Of a stretch of DNA of 64,000 bases, positions 35,161-46,938 are shown piece by piece; position 1 is the first letter of the stretch; every line of letters begins with the position of its first letter. Source of the stretch: Amyloporia xantha (taxonomy: Eukaryota; Basidiomycota; Agaricomycetes; Polyporales; Adustoporiaceae); the NCBI GenBank assembly GCA_036971615.1, contig JAYKKR010000008.1:806001-870000 (forward strand), written 5' to 3'. Both the position numbers and the translations under genes were made by a program. Under the pieces are notes generated by a model. That model did no database searches and was not told where the DNA came from. It saw nothing but the letters and a program-made list of their open reading frames with translations.

Positions 35161-38100
35161 ATGGCACCCAAGAACAAAGGAAAGAAGGGAAAGAAACAGG
35201 ACGACGATGACTTCTGGTGGGTCTGATCGCCCGATTAGCTGAGCTTGCTCGATTCAATAGACGTTGCAGGGAGCAGGCTGGAACATCCATCGCTAATAAC
35301 AACGTTGAACCCTCTGCGGATGCAGGAGAGACATCGGATGGCGACTTCAAGCCTAAGAAGGCAGGGTTCTCTGCGTTTGCAGCGTTAGACGATGTCAACG
35401 GCGCTGCCGAGGAAGATGAGGATTTTGGAGGTCTCATGGTATGTACAAATCTACTCGCTGAGCTTAGTGTGGTGCTGGGATGGTTCCAAATCTGCCGCTT
35501 CGGACGGCCAACCAGGCTTGTAGTCCGAGGGCCCTGAGCTCAGGTTTGGCTTGTAGGTTCGTGAAACCCGAGCCATTTACCATTTACTCTCCCTGCCAAA
35601 AAGCTTGGTCTTAGACTAAGCTCAAGTCAGGGCGAGCAAAGCCGTGCCAAAATTCTGAGCTTAAAGTATGGCGAAATCAAGACAGGACTCGCCCAGTACT
35701 GCACTAAACCAGTCTCGTACAAAAGGATATCGCGATATTTATTCTCTACCAATAGTCCGTCATAAAAGCGTCTACGAAGGGCAAGAAGGACAAGAAGGCG
35801 GGCAAAAAAGCTGCAACAGAAGTGTCCTTTGCGGACGGACCTTCACCAGGCGAAGGATCGGATGGCGAAGCTGCCGCTGCCAACGGGGACATCACCGCTC
35901 CCAAAAAGCCTGTACAGATGACTGCGGAGGAGCTCGCAGATGAGGAGTGGGGTCCGGTGAAGGAAAAGGGCAAGAAGGGCAAGAAGGCGAAAGGGAAGAA
36001 GGGGAAGGGGCAGGATGAGGATGCTGAGGAGGAGAAGCCAGGTACGTAGCTATTATCCTTATATAAACGCGATAACCAACGATAGCTTTTATTGTCTATC
36101 TAGCTGCTGCTACAACGGAATCTGCTGATGCAGCGGAGACGGAAGCGCAGGATAACGATGAGAACGATGAAGGTGCCGGAGAGGAAGGTGGTCCAAAGGT
36201 TTTATCCAAGAAGGAGAAGGAGAAATTGAAGAAGGAACGAGAGAAGGTATGTATTTGGTTTACAAAGTCCATTCGAGTGATTAGCTCAATCTGTCGGGTC
36301 AGGCGAAGAAAAAGGCTCAAGCGGCAGCAAAGAAGGCTGCACAGGGAGGCGCTGAAGACGCATCTCCCGCAGCAACACCTGCGCCCGCACCTACTTCCGC
36401 ACCTGTCGAAAAGGAGGAAGAAGATGATGATGATGAGGGCGCAACAGCTGGTGCTAAATCTGATTCGAAAAAGAAAAAGAAGAAGAAGGCGAAAAAAGAC
36501 GAGGAGCCTGCACCGGCATCGGCACCTGCAGCAGGAGGAAAGAAGAAGGCTGGTGGGCTTAGTGCATTGAGGGCATTGATGGAGGAGAAGAAACGGTTGG
36601 AGGAGGAGGCTAGGCAGAAGGAAGAGGAGGAGAGGAAAAGGATAGAGGAGGAGGAGCGAAAGGCAGAGGAGGAGGCGAGACGGAAGGAAGAGGAGAAACA
36701 ACGGAGGAAAGAGAAGGAGAAGGTATGTCCAGAGGTTCTATGATTTAAAACGTGCTCATTTTTGTTTGCTAGGCAAAGCGTGAACTTGCCAAGAAGGAGG
36801 GTCGTCTGCTGACGAAGAAGCAGAAGGAAGAGCAACGGATGGCAGAGCTACGGAAACAGGCGCTTCTTGCTTCGGGCGTACACATTGAAGGTTTACAGCA
36901 ACAGGCTACCGGTAGTGCTCCCAAAAAGGTCGTGTACGGTAATCGAAAGAAGAAAGGGCCCGTTGGCGCCACCGGAAGTGGACCCGCCACAAGAGAGGCA
37001 TCTCCCGCACCCGAGGAGAAGCCTGCGACACCCGAGCCTGCACCTGCGCCAGCACGACCGTCCGAACCCACCTCGGCTGTTCAAGCAGAAAAGGTGGACG
37101 ACGTTAAGGACGAATGGGACGCTAGCAGCGACGAAGAGAAGCCTGCGGCAGACGTCAAGGACGAATGGGATGCAAGTAGCGACGACGAAGACACGAAGAC
37201 ACCTCAACCAGAGAAGGCAGCGCCTGCGGGTATGTAGCACCTTCTGATCTTGCACATAGTTACTGACATGATCTGGAATAGCTAATGGAGCGAGCAAAGT
37301 CGCTCCGAAGGCGACCGCGAAGCCTACGATTCCCGGGAAGGCTGCATCAGCGCAAAAGGCGACACCCGCAGCGCCTGCGACTCAGACCAAGGTTCCTGCA
37401 GCGAAGAATGCAGTAGCAAAAGCTAATGGAGCCAAGACGAACGGTGCAGAAGAATCATCCTCAGAGGAGGAATCCTCAGAAGAAGAGTCCTCAGAAGAAG
37501 AGTCGGGCTCGGAGTCGGACTCTGATGAAGAGTCGTCTTCCGAATCAGACGGCATGTCCAAGAGGCAGCGGATGGAGGCGCAAAGGAAAGCAGAAGCTGC
37601 TGAACGACGGACAAAGGCCCGCGAGGCTGCTCTCGCTGCAGGTAACAAAGACGACCTGCGCAGTCCTATCTGTTGTATTCTGGGTCACGTCGACACTGGT
37701 AAGACGAAGTTATTGGACAAGGTGCGTTATGTCCGAAGGCATATCCTGTACACTCGATGACGACTAGTTGTATGTCTCTAGATTCGTCAAACGAACGTCC
37801 AGGAAGGTGAAGCAGGTGGTATCACTCAACAAATTGGTGCTACCTACTTCCCGGTTGATGCAATCAAGACGAAGACAGCCGTCTTGAACAAGGCAAGTTT
37901 CCTTTCTGCATAATGACACATAACGCTCACATTGTAGTACTGCAGGATGGTTCGCAAGAATACAAGATCCCTGGTCTTCTTGTTATTGACACACCCGGTC
38001 ACGAATCGTTCACGAACTTGCGGTCGCGTGGAAGCTCATTGTGCAATATTGCTATTCTCGTAGTCGATATCATGGTCAGTGGTACTCATCAATAGCTTTC

Positions 38101-39997
38101 CTTCGCTGCCGCTGATCCCTACATATAGCATGGGCTCGAGCCTCAGACCCTGGAGTCCCTCCGTCTATTGAGGGACCGTAAGACGCCTTTCATTGTCGCT
38201 CTTAACAAGGTACGTACTTTCCTCATTTTACCGGCCATGTAGGTCGCTGACCGTGACTCTTAGATCGATCGTATGTATGGCTGGGAGCCCACTCCGGACA
38301 ATGATTTCCGCAGCTCGTTGGCGAAGCAGAAGCGTGCAGTCCAACGCGAGTTCGAAGATCGCACTCAGAAGACGATCCTGGCATTCGCAGAGCAAGGATT
38401 GAACGCGGTTCTTTATTATGAGAACAAGAGTTTTGCTCGCAATGTTTCTCTTGTTCCGACCTCCGCCATCACCGGAGAAGGGGTGCCGGACATGATCATG
38501 CTCCTCGTCAATCTCACGCAGCAGCGCATGAGCGACCGGTTGATGTACCTATCGGAACTCGAGTGCACGGTTCTGGAGGTGAAGGTCATCGAGGGCTTGG
38601 GAACGACTATCGATGTGGTTCTGTCAAATGGAATCTTGCACGAGGGTGACAGGATCGTTGTCTGTGGTCTGAATGGGCCCATCGTGACACAAGTCCGTGC
38701 GCTATTGACACCTCAGCCGCTCCGCGAACTTCGTATCAAGGTATGTATCGTGTCGCAGTGCTCACCGCCTTTTCTCATCCCCTATGTAGTCCGCGTATGT
38801 TCATCACAAAGAGGTCAAGGCGGCCCTCGGTGTGAAGATTGTAGCGCCTGATCTTGAAAAAGCTATCGCTGGATCTCGCCTACTCGTCGTTGGACCTGAT
38901 GATGACGAGGAGGATCTCATGGAGGAAGTGATGTCCGACCTGACAACACTTTTGAACTCCATCGACAAGTCTGGCCGTGGTGTCTGCGTGCAAGCGAGTA
39001 CGCTTGGTTCTCTGGAAGCCTTGCTCGACTTCCTGAAGTCGAGCAAGATTCCCGTTTCGGGTATCAACATCGGGCCAGTGCACAAGAGGGATGTCATGCG
39101 CTCAGCGACTATGTTGGAGAAGGCGAAGGAGCTTGCCTGTATCCTCTGCTTTGATGTAACCGTGGACAAGGATGCAGAGAGGCTTGCAGATGAAATGGGC
39201 ATCCGTCTATTCAAGGGTGAGTATTCGCTTCTATGAGCGGTCAAGCCGTCTATAACACTTCTCGCAGCGGATATTATCTATCATCTGTTCGATGCCTTCA
39301 CGGCCTATAATAACGAGATCATGGAGGCAAAGCGGAGAGATGCCGCTCCTTCCGCCGTTTGGCCATGCAGGTTGAAGATCATTGCTGCGTTCTGTAAGCG
39401 CGACCCTATCATCTTGGGTGTCGACATTCTGGATGGCACTCTACGAGTTGGTACACCGTTGTGTGTTGTCAAAGTCGATCCGGAGACGCAGAAGAAAGAG
39501 ATAATTGATCTTGGGAAGATGTAGGTTTTGCGATGGTTTTCTAAACACCCTTACTGACGACATCGCCCAGCACCTCATTGGAGATCAATCATAAATCCCA
39601 AGAAGTGAGTATCTTGTGTCGATCTCGTTAATGGTGATTGTTGTTGAAGTTGCTTGCAGATCGTGAAGAAATCACAAGCCGGAGCTGGTGTTGCTGTCAA
39701 GATTGAGCATGCAGTGTATCAATCAGCAAAGATGTTTGGAAGACATTTCGACGACAAGGATGAGCTATACAGTCACATTACACGGCAGAGCATCGATGTA
39801 TTGAAGGTAAATTCTATCATTATCTCCTGCGTTGAACTCGGACTCAGTATCGCATAGACATCCTTCAAGCAGGACGTGAGCAACGAGGAGTGGTTGCTGA
39901 TCAAGGCCCTGAAGCCGGTGGGTGCATCGTGCCACTGTCTGATGCGTTGTTCCTGTGCCTGATGCTGTCTCCCCTCTAGCGCCTCGGCATTCCGTAA
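35161..39997 (+). CDS. FUN12: Translation initiation factor eIF5B
   Basis: Seventeen exons give 1235 residues: 35161-35216, 35270-35438, 35756-36041, 36104-36246, 36303-36722, 36773-37229, 37282-37721, 37782-37892, 37946-38074, 38129-38209, 38264-38740, 38790-39216, 39268-39520, 39571-39604, 39660-39806, 39858-39917 and 39980-39997. The N-terminal half is Lys- and Glu-rich and disordered, as usual. The GTPase has G1 GHVDTGKT near residue 645, IDTPGHESF, and the NKIDRM motif for G4. Domains II-IV follow, to the normal C-terminus KALKPRLGIP. It catalyses ribosomal subunit joining with eIF1A in the cytosol. The intron after exon 8 begins GCAAGT (a GC-AG intron), and the intron after exon 2 is unusually long (317 nt). 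It is divergent from ARL2, 206 bp apart. Confidence 0.96.
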
Positions 39998-40148
39998 GGG
40001 ACTGTAATATTGATATCGATGACTCCTGTACCCACGCTTCTGATCCCCATGCAGTGGAAGTTTTACGTAGCACACAAGTGTATTTATACCACATCCTTGC
40101 TTCGAATTGTATCGCTCTCTTCTGCTTCCCCCTACCAGCGAATTGAAC

Positions 40149-42754
40149 ATGTCCGCGGCGGCAATTGACGTAGCCCAATCCTCCGCTAATTTGGATGCCG
40201 AACGTGACTCTTCAGTCGACGATGATGAAATTCAGATGGTAATTGCGTCGGTACAGCTGGGAAGAACTGTGTGGGAGAGGGAGCTGTTGTGGTTGTATAA
40301 TCGGTAACGTCGCATTTCAGTGGTGAACTGGAATGGCTACGGGTATCCTTCCTGTGATGCTACTTTCAAGCTTATCGGTTGTCTGTGGGACGATTGGTTC
40401 GAATGAGGGTGGCAGATGACCAGGAAGGGTTGAGATTATACCGTCCGAACCTGAACAGCGCTCATACCTGCGTAGGGAAGCCCACCAGTGTCGCCTTCTT
40501 ATATTCCCTCCTCTGCTCTTGCAGAGGGGCCCCGACAGAACTTACTGACTTATCTTGCTTAATCCTCACATTAGCAAAAGCTCGGATATAAACAGGTGAA
40601 TCGCTTCGATGTACGTGCCGCCGACAATTTGCTCACGTTTTCCTCTTTCGCATACTAGCAACTCCATCGTAGCTGGCACTTCGTAGAAAGTTTCGGCGCA
40701 AGCTTCGTAGCCCTCAACTTCATCGGAGGTGTTCGGTATGGTTAAGCCTCTCGAGACTTTCAAATGGCATAGTGTTGAGCGTTGTCCCTGTAGAGCTGGT
40801 ATTTTCCTGGGTCTTGAAGCCGGAGGACCCGCCGCAGTATGGTGAGTGTTACTGTCTATAGACTCGCATTGGACCTCATAACCTACCCCCCTTAGGTCGT
40901 CCTACATCATCTCGATGGTTTTCATGTTCATCACGGCCGCTGTACTGGCGGAAATCTGCTCCGCGCTTCCCCTGAGCGGTTCTATCTACATCTGGACGGC
41001 TGAAAGTGCAGGTCCGAAGTACGCTAGATTTTTCGGCTTTATCGTCGCATGGTGGTCGTGTACCGCTTGGATGACATTTGCTGCGGGCAATTGTCTGGTA
41101 TGCCTCTGTCACTTCTATCAATTTGATCTTGGTCTGAACGAGCCACTCGCCATAGACAGCAGCAAACTACATCGTATCGGAACTCATGGTATACAACATC
41201 AACTACCCGGGTGGGGCGGGAAATGATAGCATTCAATGGCGTGCGCTGGTATGGGCCGTGGCAGAGGGTTGCCTCATCGTGTCCATTGCGATCAATTACC
41301 TCCCGCCGAGAATGTACTCTGCCGTGTTCAAATTCTCCATCGCACTGTACATGCTCGACTTCTTCCTTTGTGTCATTTGGCTCCCTATTGGCGTTTCGAA
41401 GACCTATGGGTTCCGTTCTGCGAAGGAGGTCTTCACGATGACTTGTGAGCACTGAGCAATGTTTCAGCCAGTGTTTCTCCTGACTGATAATCATCTCCTT
41501 ACAGATAATGGTACTGGTGCTCCTCCGGCATGGAACTGGATCCTGAGCTTGTGAGTGTCGTCTAAGGGCGAGTCTTGAATCTATGTCTGAAGAGTCGTTA
41601 TAGCTTATTCACGTCGGGAACGATGATTGGGTTTGATGCATCTGGGCATATTGCTGAAGAGACTAAGAATGCCAGGTGCGCTTTTAATGGTAGCTGCTTC
41701 GGCCATATAGCTGAACTGTTGTCATAAGTGTCGTTGCAGGCCGCGGTATTCTCTACAGTGCCATTGCTACTGGAGTACTTGGGTTCATAACCACCATCTT
41801 ATTCCTCTTCTGTACCCCCGACCTCGACACGCTCTTCGCTCTCGATGCTCCTCAACCTTTTGTGCAACTTTACGCCCTCTCTCTGGGCAAGGGCGGCAGC
41901 ATCTTCATGACAATCATCGCCGCAGTTGGACTCATTCTCGTAAGCTGACATGTTCTTGTCCATAATCGCTGCTCAACAACTGCTGTCTTAGAATACGAGT
42001 GTATCGGTCGTAGCCGCTTCCCGACTCATCTACGCTGTTGCCCGTGACGGCGTCCTCCCGCTTTCCAGCTGGATCGGAAAGGTTGATCATCAGCGCCAGC
42101 CGCGGAATGCCGTGACTGTCATGTTTGTCTTTGGTGCCGCTATCCTGTGCACTATCCTCCCGAGTCAGGTGGCGTTCACCTCGCTCACGTCGGCGGGTGG
42201 TATCCCTACGACGGCGGCGTATGGGTTGATCGCGCTCCTGCGCTTGACGATGACGCCGAATGATTTCAAATCGTCCCATTTCTTCCTGGGTCGATGGCGC
42301 AAGCCCTTCTATATATCTGCCGCGTTGTTCAATGGATTGATCTTTGCGGTATGAATCTTCCTTCCAGTCTGAGTGAGCCTCTCTGACCCATGCAATCGTC
42401 CAGACCCAAATCTCTCCGTTCTACTTCCCGGTCACTGCTGAGTCGTTCAACTTCGTGAGTACCACGGTATCATTCATCTTGCCGTTCTCAGTAAATACTC
42501 TCGTCTAGGCTTGCGTGATCTTCGGTGCCGTGACGATCTTCGGCATTCTCAGTTGGTACTTCATTCCCGAAGAGAATTGGCTCCGCCGCGAGCAGATCTT
42601 ACGCGCCCTCGAGGCAGCTGATGAGGATCCGTTGGAGGCGGGGAGTTCAAGCGTTGCCGCTGCGTCTGGAGCTGGAATTGGCGGCACTGCTAGGCATCGT
42701 CGGGATTCGATCAGCAAGGATGCTGTGGCAGACATTGAACTCGACTCAGAATAG
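40149..42754 (+). CDS. Amino acid / choline transporter, APC superfamily
   Basis: Twelve exons (40149-40238, 40575-40595, 40659-40735, 40794-40841, 40896-41097, 41156-41444, 41505-41550, 41604-41675, 41729-41939, 41992-42348, 42404-42454, 42509-42754) give 569 residues. The N-terminal DDDEIQMQKLGYKQ is the opening seen in the amino acid/choline transporter (ACT) family, and the first span is followed by GLEAGGPAAVWSSYIISM. About twelve membrane segments are visible, with GFDASGHIAEETKNA and SWIGKVDHQRQPRNAV between them. The likely role is proton-coupled uptake of GABA, choline or another amine/amino acid at the plasma membrane; the substrate cannot be told from sequence. Intron 1 is 336 nt, while the others are close to 50-60. 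It follows eIF5B in tandem, only 151 bp away. Confidence 0.9.
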
Positions 42755-43408
42755 ACAAATCGCCCATTCGACCGTAATCAGGACACACGTCTAGGTCTCG
42801 GCTGAGTTACAACAAATGTTTTGTAAATGTGACGGATACTCTTTGTTACATACACTAGCTGTTTTATGCTTCATCTGCGACGCAATGTTAGCCCTTTTTC
42901 TTGGCATATGCTAGATGAAGATTCCCACTTGTGGTGTCGTGGCTGGTAGAGCCTCTCGATACTTACAAGGCAATTGCAAGCTTATGGTTCGCATCTATGG
43001 ATAATCATGTCACAGCTAAGACATTTTAGACGTAGGACGTGGGAACGAATTGTGTTACAGGGATCTTTCATGCTAGCTCAGTGGAAATGGATACATTGCA
43101 CGCCGTACGCCACGATTACACCTTACCTGTTAGCAAATGCTGTGTGTAGTTGAAGAGAGGGTCCTCCTAGGCGCCAGCATCTCAGATTCATGATCGGGAC
43201 TGTACTACCGTACTACCGATCCGTCAGTAATCTATATACTTGCCCTCTCTCTCTGAGCCCTGATTTGTGTCGATGTCCCTCTAAGATGTCCAAGTTCTGT
43301 TCATTCCTGTCATCTTGCAAGTCCTGAGCTGTCTTGTGCAATTGCTCTGTCGCTATCGACACGGTTAAGCAGCTGAAGTCATCGCCTCAACTTGAAGAGC
43401 GCCCAGCC
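42755..43408. other. Intergenic region, 654 bp
   Basis: This lies between two genes in the same direction. No feature was recognised. Confidence 0.5.
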
Positions 43409-44504
43409 ATGATCGACCAGCTGGTCCTCGAAGAGAAACTCGACGAGCTCGATCCCCTTAGGCATTTCCGCAACAGCGACAACCCTGAAGATGATGATTT
43501 GGCTGCAGACGTTTCGTCCATTGTACCCGCACAACCACCTTCTATCCACGACCAGACAATCGCGTGCACCTTCCCCACCATCCCAAATGATGCAAATATT
43601 GCTAGTTCGGTCGTTATCAACCTTGCGGTGGACGCGTCGCCTGGATGCGGAGGCGTGGCTTGGCCGGCAGGTGAGGTACGTCGCGTGGTAATCTGCGATC
43701 AGATGGATACCTCTGAAGAAAGCGTGATTGCATATTCGATTTCACGCATTCAGGTCCTATCCCGCTACATCTCCCGCCGCGGACCTGCCTCTCTCAAAGG
43801 GAAGATCGTCCTCGAGCTTGGGAGTGGAACAGGGCTCGTCGGGCTCGTTGCAGGCAAACTGGGTGCATCATCGGTCTGGATCACCGACCAAGCGTATGCC
43901 CGTTCCCTCCACCCTCGAGTAATATGTCGCCTAACATACCCCCCTGGCGGGCACGTCTAGCCCACTTCTCGACATCATGCGTCGTAACGTTGTCATGAAT
44001 GACCTGTCCCACACTGTGCACGTCGCGGAGCTCAACTGGTCAGTCTCCTCTTTTTAGCTTCCGCTACATTACTCAAACTGCCGTAGGACAGGGGCGAACC
44101 ACTTCCTCCACCCATCCTTACTGCCTGCCCGGATCTGATCCTCGCAGCCGACTGCGTCTACTTCGAGCCTGCCTTCCCACTGCTCGTGCGCACACTCGCG
44201 GAGCTCGTAGCCACGTCAGGCGACGGCGCCGAGGTGCTGTTTTGTTACAAGAAGCGGCGTAAGGTGCGTTTGCAGATACATCAAGTGCAGAGCCATACCG
44301 ATGATGTTTGGTAATCGCAGGCGGATAAGAGATTCTTTACCTTACTCAAGAAAGAGTTTAGCTGGTCTGAGGTGCATTGTCGTGCGAAGTCACGCCCATC
44401 CGTACTCATCGCTGCTCTCACATTAGGTCACGGACGACCCTGACCGCGAAGTCTACGCTCGAGAAGCGATATCTCTCCTGCGTTTGACGCGCAGACAACG
44501 ATAA
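43409..44504 (+). CDS. Lysine methyltransferase, METTL21/EFM6-like (Methyltransf_16)
   Basis: Six exons (43409-43675, 43754-43893, 43961-44038, 44092-44263, 44321-44371, 44427-44504) give 261 residues. The SAM-binding motif I is VLELGSGTGLVGLVAG, the motif II region is WITDQAP, and the post-II motif LILAADCVYFEPAFPLLVRTL contains the D-x-x-Y signature of this protein lysine methyltransferase family. It resembles yeast EFM6, which methylates elongation factor eEF1A; the substrate here is an inference. The start is the first ATG in frame; the same frame is open upstream but has no ATG. The product is cytosolic. Confidence 0.87.
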
Positions 44505-45410
44505 CTAACATCGCGCCCTTACTTTTGCATTGTGAGTATTCTAGTCGTGTTTCGGTAACTGTCAAGCAAAATCTTGATGGTAATTCCCTGCGTGGTGTCT
44601 ACACAGTTGTAGCATCCGATTTTGTACTCTAACCAGACGAGAAATGATTAAGTATTACTGAATCGTAGATGTAACCCAGCCGCCACTAGAATCATTACCA
44701 CTGCCACGGTGAATATCCCTGCGAGCCGTAGAGACAGTGCATCGCTGTTACTGCGATTTGCATCGTCAATCGGATCGGGGCGCATAGCATCAGCAAAATC
44801 AACGTGTTTTATTATTTTCCTTTTTTGTCTTGTTGCGTCTTATTTTACCAGAAAAGGAAACTAAGGCATCAAAGGACTCAGAAAGAGTGTCGATCGCATT
44901 GGGGCAAGACACGCTCGCATTATAGATTGTCTTATTTTCCTTACACAAGACATCAAGTCCAAATAAGGAGAAAAAGGTAAACAATACAAATGTTTGATTT
45001 TGCTGATGTAACGGCTACACTTAGTAGTATAATACCTGCCAAAGATCCCAGTGCACCTAGTATATTGAATGCACGCACCTGGCGGTGGACGCACAGGCTG
45101 TTAGGCCTCAGATTATCGCTGTCCAGGATGATGACCATACTACAGCTGGCAGCACGTATACGGGCCCACGGCAGCAGAGGTGAAGGCAAGTTCAGGTCAC
45201 GCGACACACCACCCGTAGGCTGTAAACAATGCGAAACACAGCGGGCAATGGCCGATAGTCTGTGCCGTTAAATGTCAGCATTATGGACAGAAGTGGTTAA
45301 ATACTGCAATTTTGAGTCGGAAACGGATAATCCGGGCAGTATTCTGAATTAACTTCTCCCTTCGACTACATTCTCTGCGCACTTTCCTAACACGTGATAA
45401 TAAGCGAGGA
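44505..45410. other. Gene-poor stretch before the inverted-repeat element
   Basis: No gene model could be closed. Minus-strand fragments at 44.65-44.80 and 44.95-45.10 kb can be read as hydrophobic segments, but they do not join to a protein with a start. TTGATTTTGCTGATG occurs here in both orientations. Confidence 0.4.
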
Positions 45411-46254
45411 ATATTCGGCACTCAGTTTATAGGTGTGGCATGGCCACAAGAAATTAATTAAATTAATTAAAATTAATTCATTTTCATGTGCACAGAGTGA
45501 CCTAGTGACTGCAAACTTAGAAGACAAATAGTATAGTAGGTCTACCCATCCATCCTACAAGTACATGTGAACATACAGTAGATTTCTGGTCCACCAAAAA
45601 AAAATCTCTGCTGTGCAACAGGGTCAATAAATGCAATTTTGATGCTAGTTTGCATATTTTTGGTTCAAATTGCTCATCTATACATTCAAAATTCTCCAAA
45701 ATATTTATGATGACACTGACTAAGCCATACAAGCTGCTAGGAAAGCTGAACAATGTTCTAGTAGCATATCCCAGAAGGGATAGTTCCTCCATGTAAGAGA
45801 TAGAACAATTAAAATTTGAGGGTGCTATGCACCATCTATTTGAATCACAACTTCAACTTTGCAATTGATATGGTCCATCAAACTTTATGTATGCCAGTAC
45901 AAGGCTAAAATTTATTCTTCTTAGGATTGTAATTGAGTATGCTTGTATGAGCTGAGATTGAGCCAAATTTGGAGTTTTTCCATACAAAATTTGCTTCAAA
46001 TACAATTTTTTGGGTCTCAGTCTGTTGCTACATATAGAAAAAGTATTACCAAATAGATATTTGTATTGAGATGTGAATACACAAGCAGAAAGTTGAATAT
46101 CATTGGCCTTGGGCTCAAAATGATTGTACTCACTTACTAAATACAGTAGGTCATTTCAATCCCAGCTAGCAGAGACCATTACCAAAACGAGTAGGTCATT
46201 TCAAACTCAGTTAGGTCCTAGGTCTGCCACACCTATAACGCGACTGCCGAATAT
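45411..46254. mobile_element. AT-rich inverted-repeat element (Tc1/mariner-like MITE)
   Basis: The ends are inverted: ATATTCGGCA at 45411-45420 pairs with TGCCGAATAT at 46245-46254, and further in TATAGGTGTGGCA pairs with TGCCACACCTATA. Six unmatched bases separate the two paired blocks. TA dinucleotides flank either choice of end, which suits a Tc1/mariner target site. The interior is strongly AT-rich compared with the surroundings and has no long open frame; AGTAGGTCATTTCAA occurs twice near the right end. A partial copy of the left-flank sequence (GGCACTCAGTTTATAGG) follows the right end, so the locus may have been hit more than once. Confidence 0.7.
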
Positions 46255-46468
46255 GGCACTCAGTTTATAGGGAATATTCTGAATACACCTGCCATATTCC
46301 GCAGAAAATTCTTCATTTTACGTGTACTTTACAAGCATATTCACTTGCAGAGAGACAAAGGAACATTTAATTTAATTAAGTGCTTTCACCTCATTTTCCG
46401 TTCCGGAATATCGCCCGTTGCCCGCTGTGAAAACGTTTTAGGACTGTTTGACTTCACCTGCCTTATAG

Positions 46469-46493
46469 TGTCCCCTTCGGGGTGACATACGAA

Positions 46494-46524
<31 letters not shown>

Positions 46525-46590
46525 GGCCCCTGCACAAGGATGACACGCTTTCCCGGAGTGGTAGACCTACGGGTCTCAATATTTATTTTA
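46469..46590 (+). ncRNA. U6: U6 spliceosomal snRNA
   Basis: The block GAAAAAATTGGAACGATACAGAGAAGATTAGCATGGCCCCTGCACAAGGATGACACGC at 46491-46549 is nearly identical to U6 of other eukaryotes, including the invariant ACAGAGA box and AGC. The 5' end GTCCCC-TTCG-GGGTGAC folds as the U6 5' stem-loop. The 3' end differs from the usual short tail: it has an AGACC..GGGTCT stem and reaches a TTTT Pol III stop at about 46586. Pol III transcription is expected. The 5' end is placed by the stem and could shift by a few bases. Confidence 0.92.
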
Positions 46591-46938
46591 CTTCTCATAA
46601 TTATAAGCCTAAATTTGTGTGATGGAGACTGTTGAGACATTGGACACGATTGGTCTCATATGCATTATTTTTCAATTATTTCACCTCACCAGTTCAATCC
46701 AATTGACCATATACGATTTTATCGAAGACGTGACACAGACGTAGAACGGTCGAGAGAATCAAAGATATCTGTGCCTGCTAACGAACTATCGAAATAGGAC
46801 CCACATCACCAAACGTAGGATGAATATTATGCTATCTGGCTAAGCTAACGGGAAAACGTATGTGTGACGGAATTCACAAGTCAACGTCCTCTACTCTGTT
46901 GCTAGTATCCACTGGGGGAAACTGCAACTTTACGGGAT
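46591..46938. other. Intergenic region, 348 bp
   Basis: This lies between U6 and the 3' end of the DUF6533 gene. Nothing was recognised. Confidence 0.5.

Noticed and set aside
36096..36835. Long minus-strand frames rich in Leu, Ser and Phe
   Set aside because: They are antisense shadows of the Lys/Glu-rich coding exons of eIF5B.
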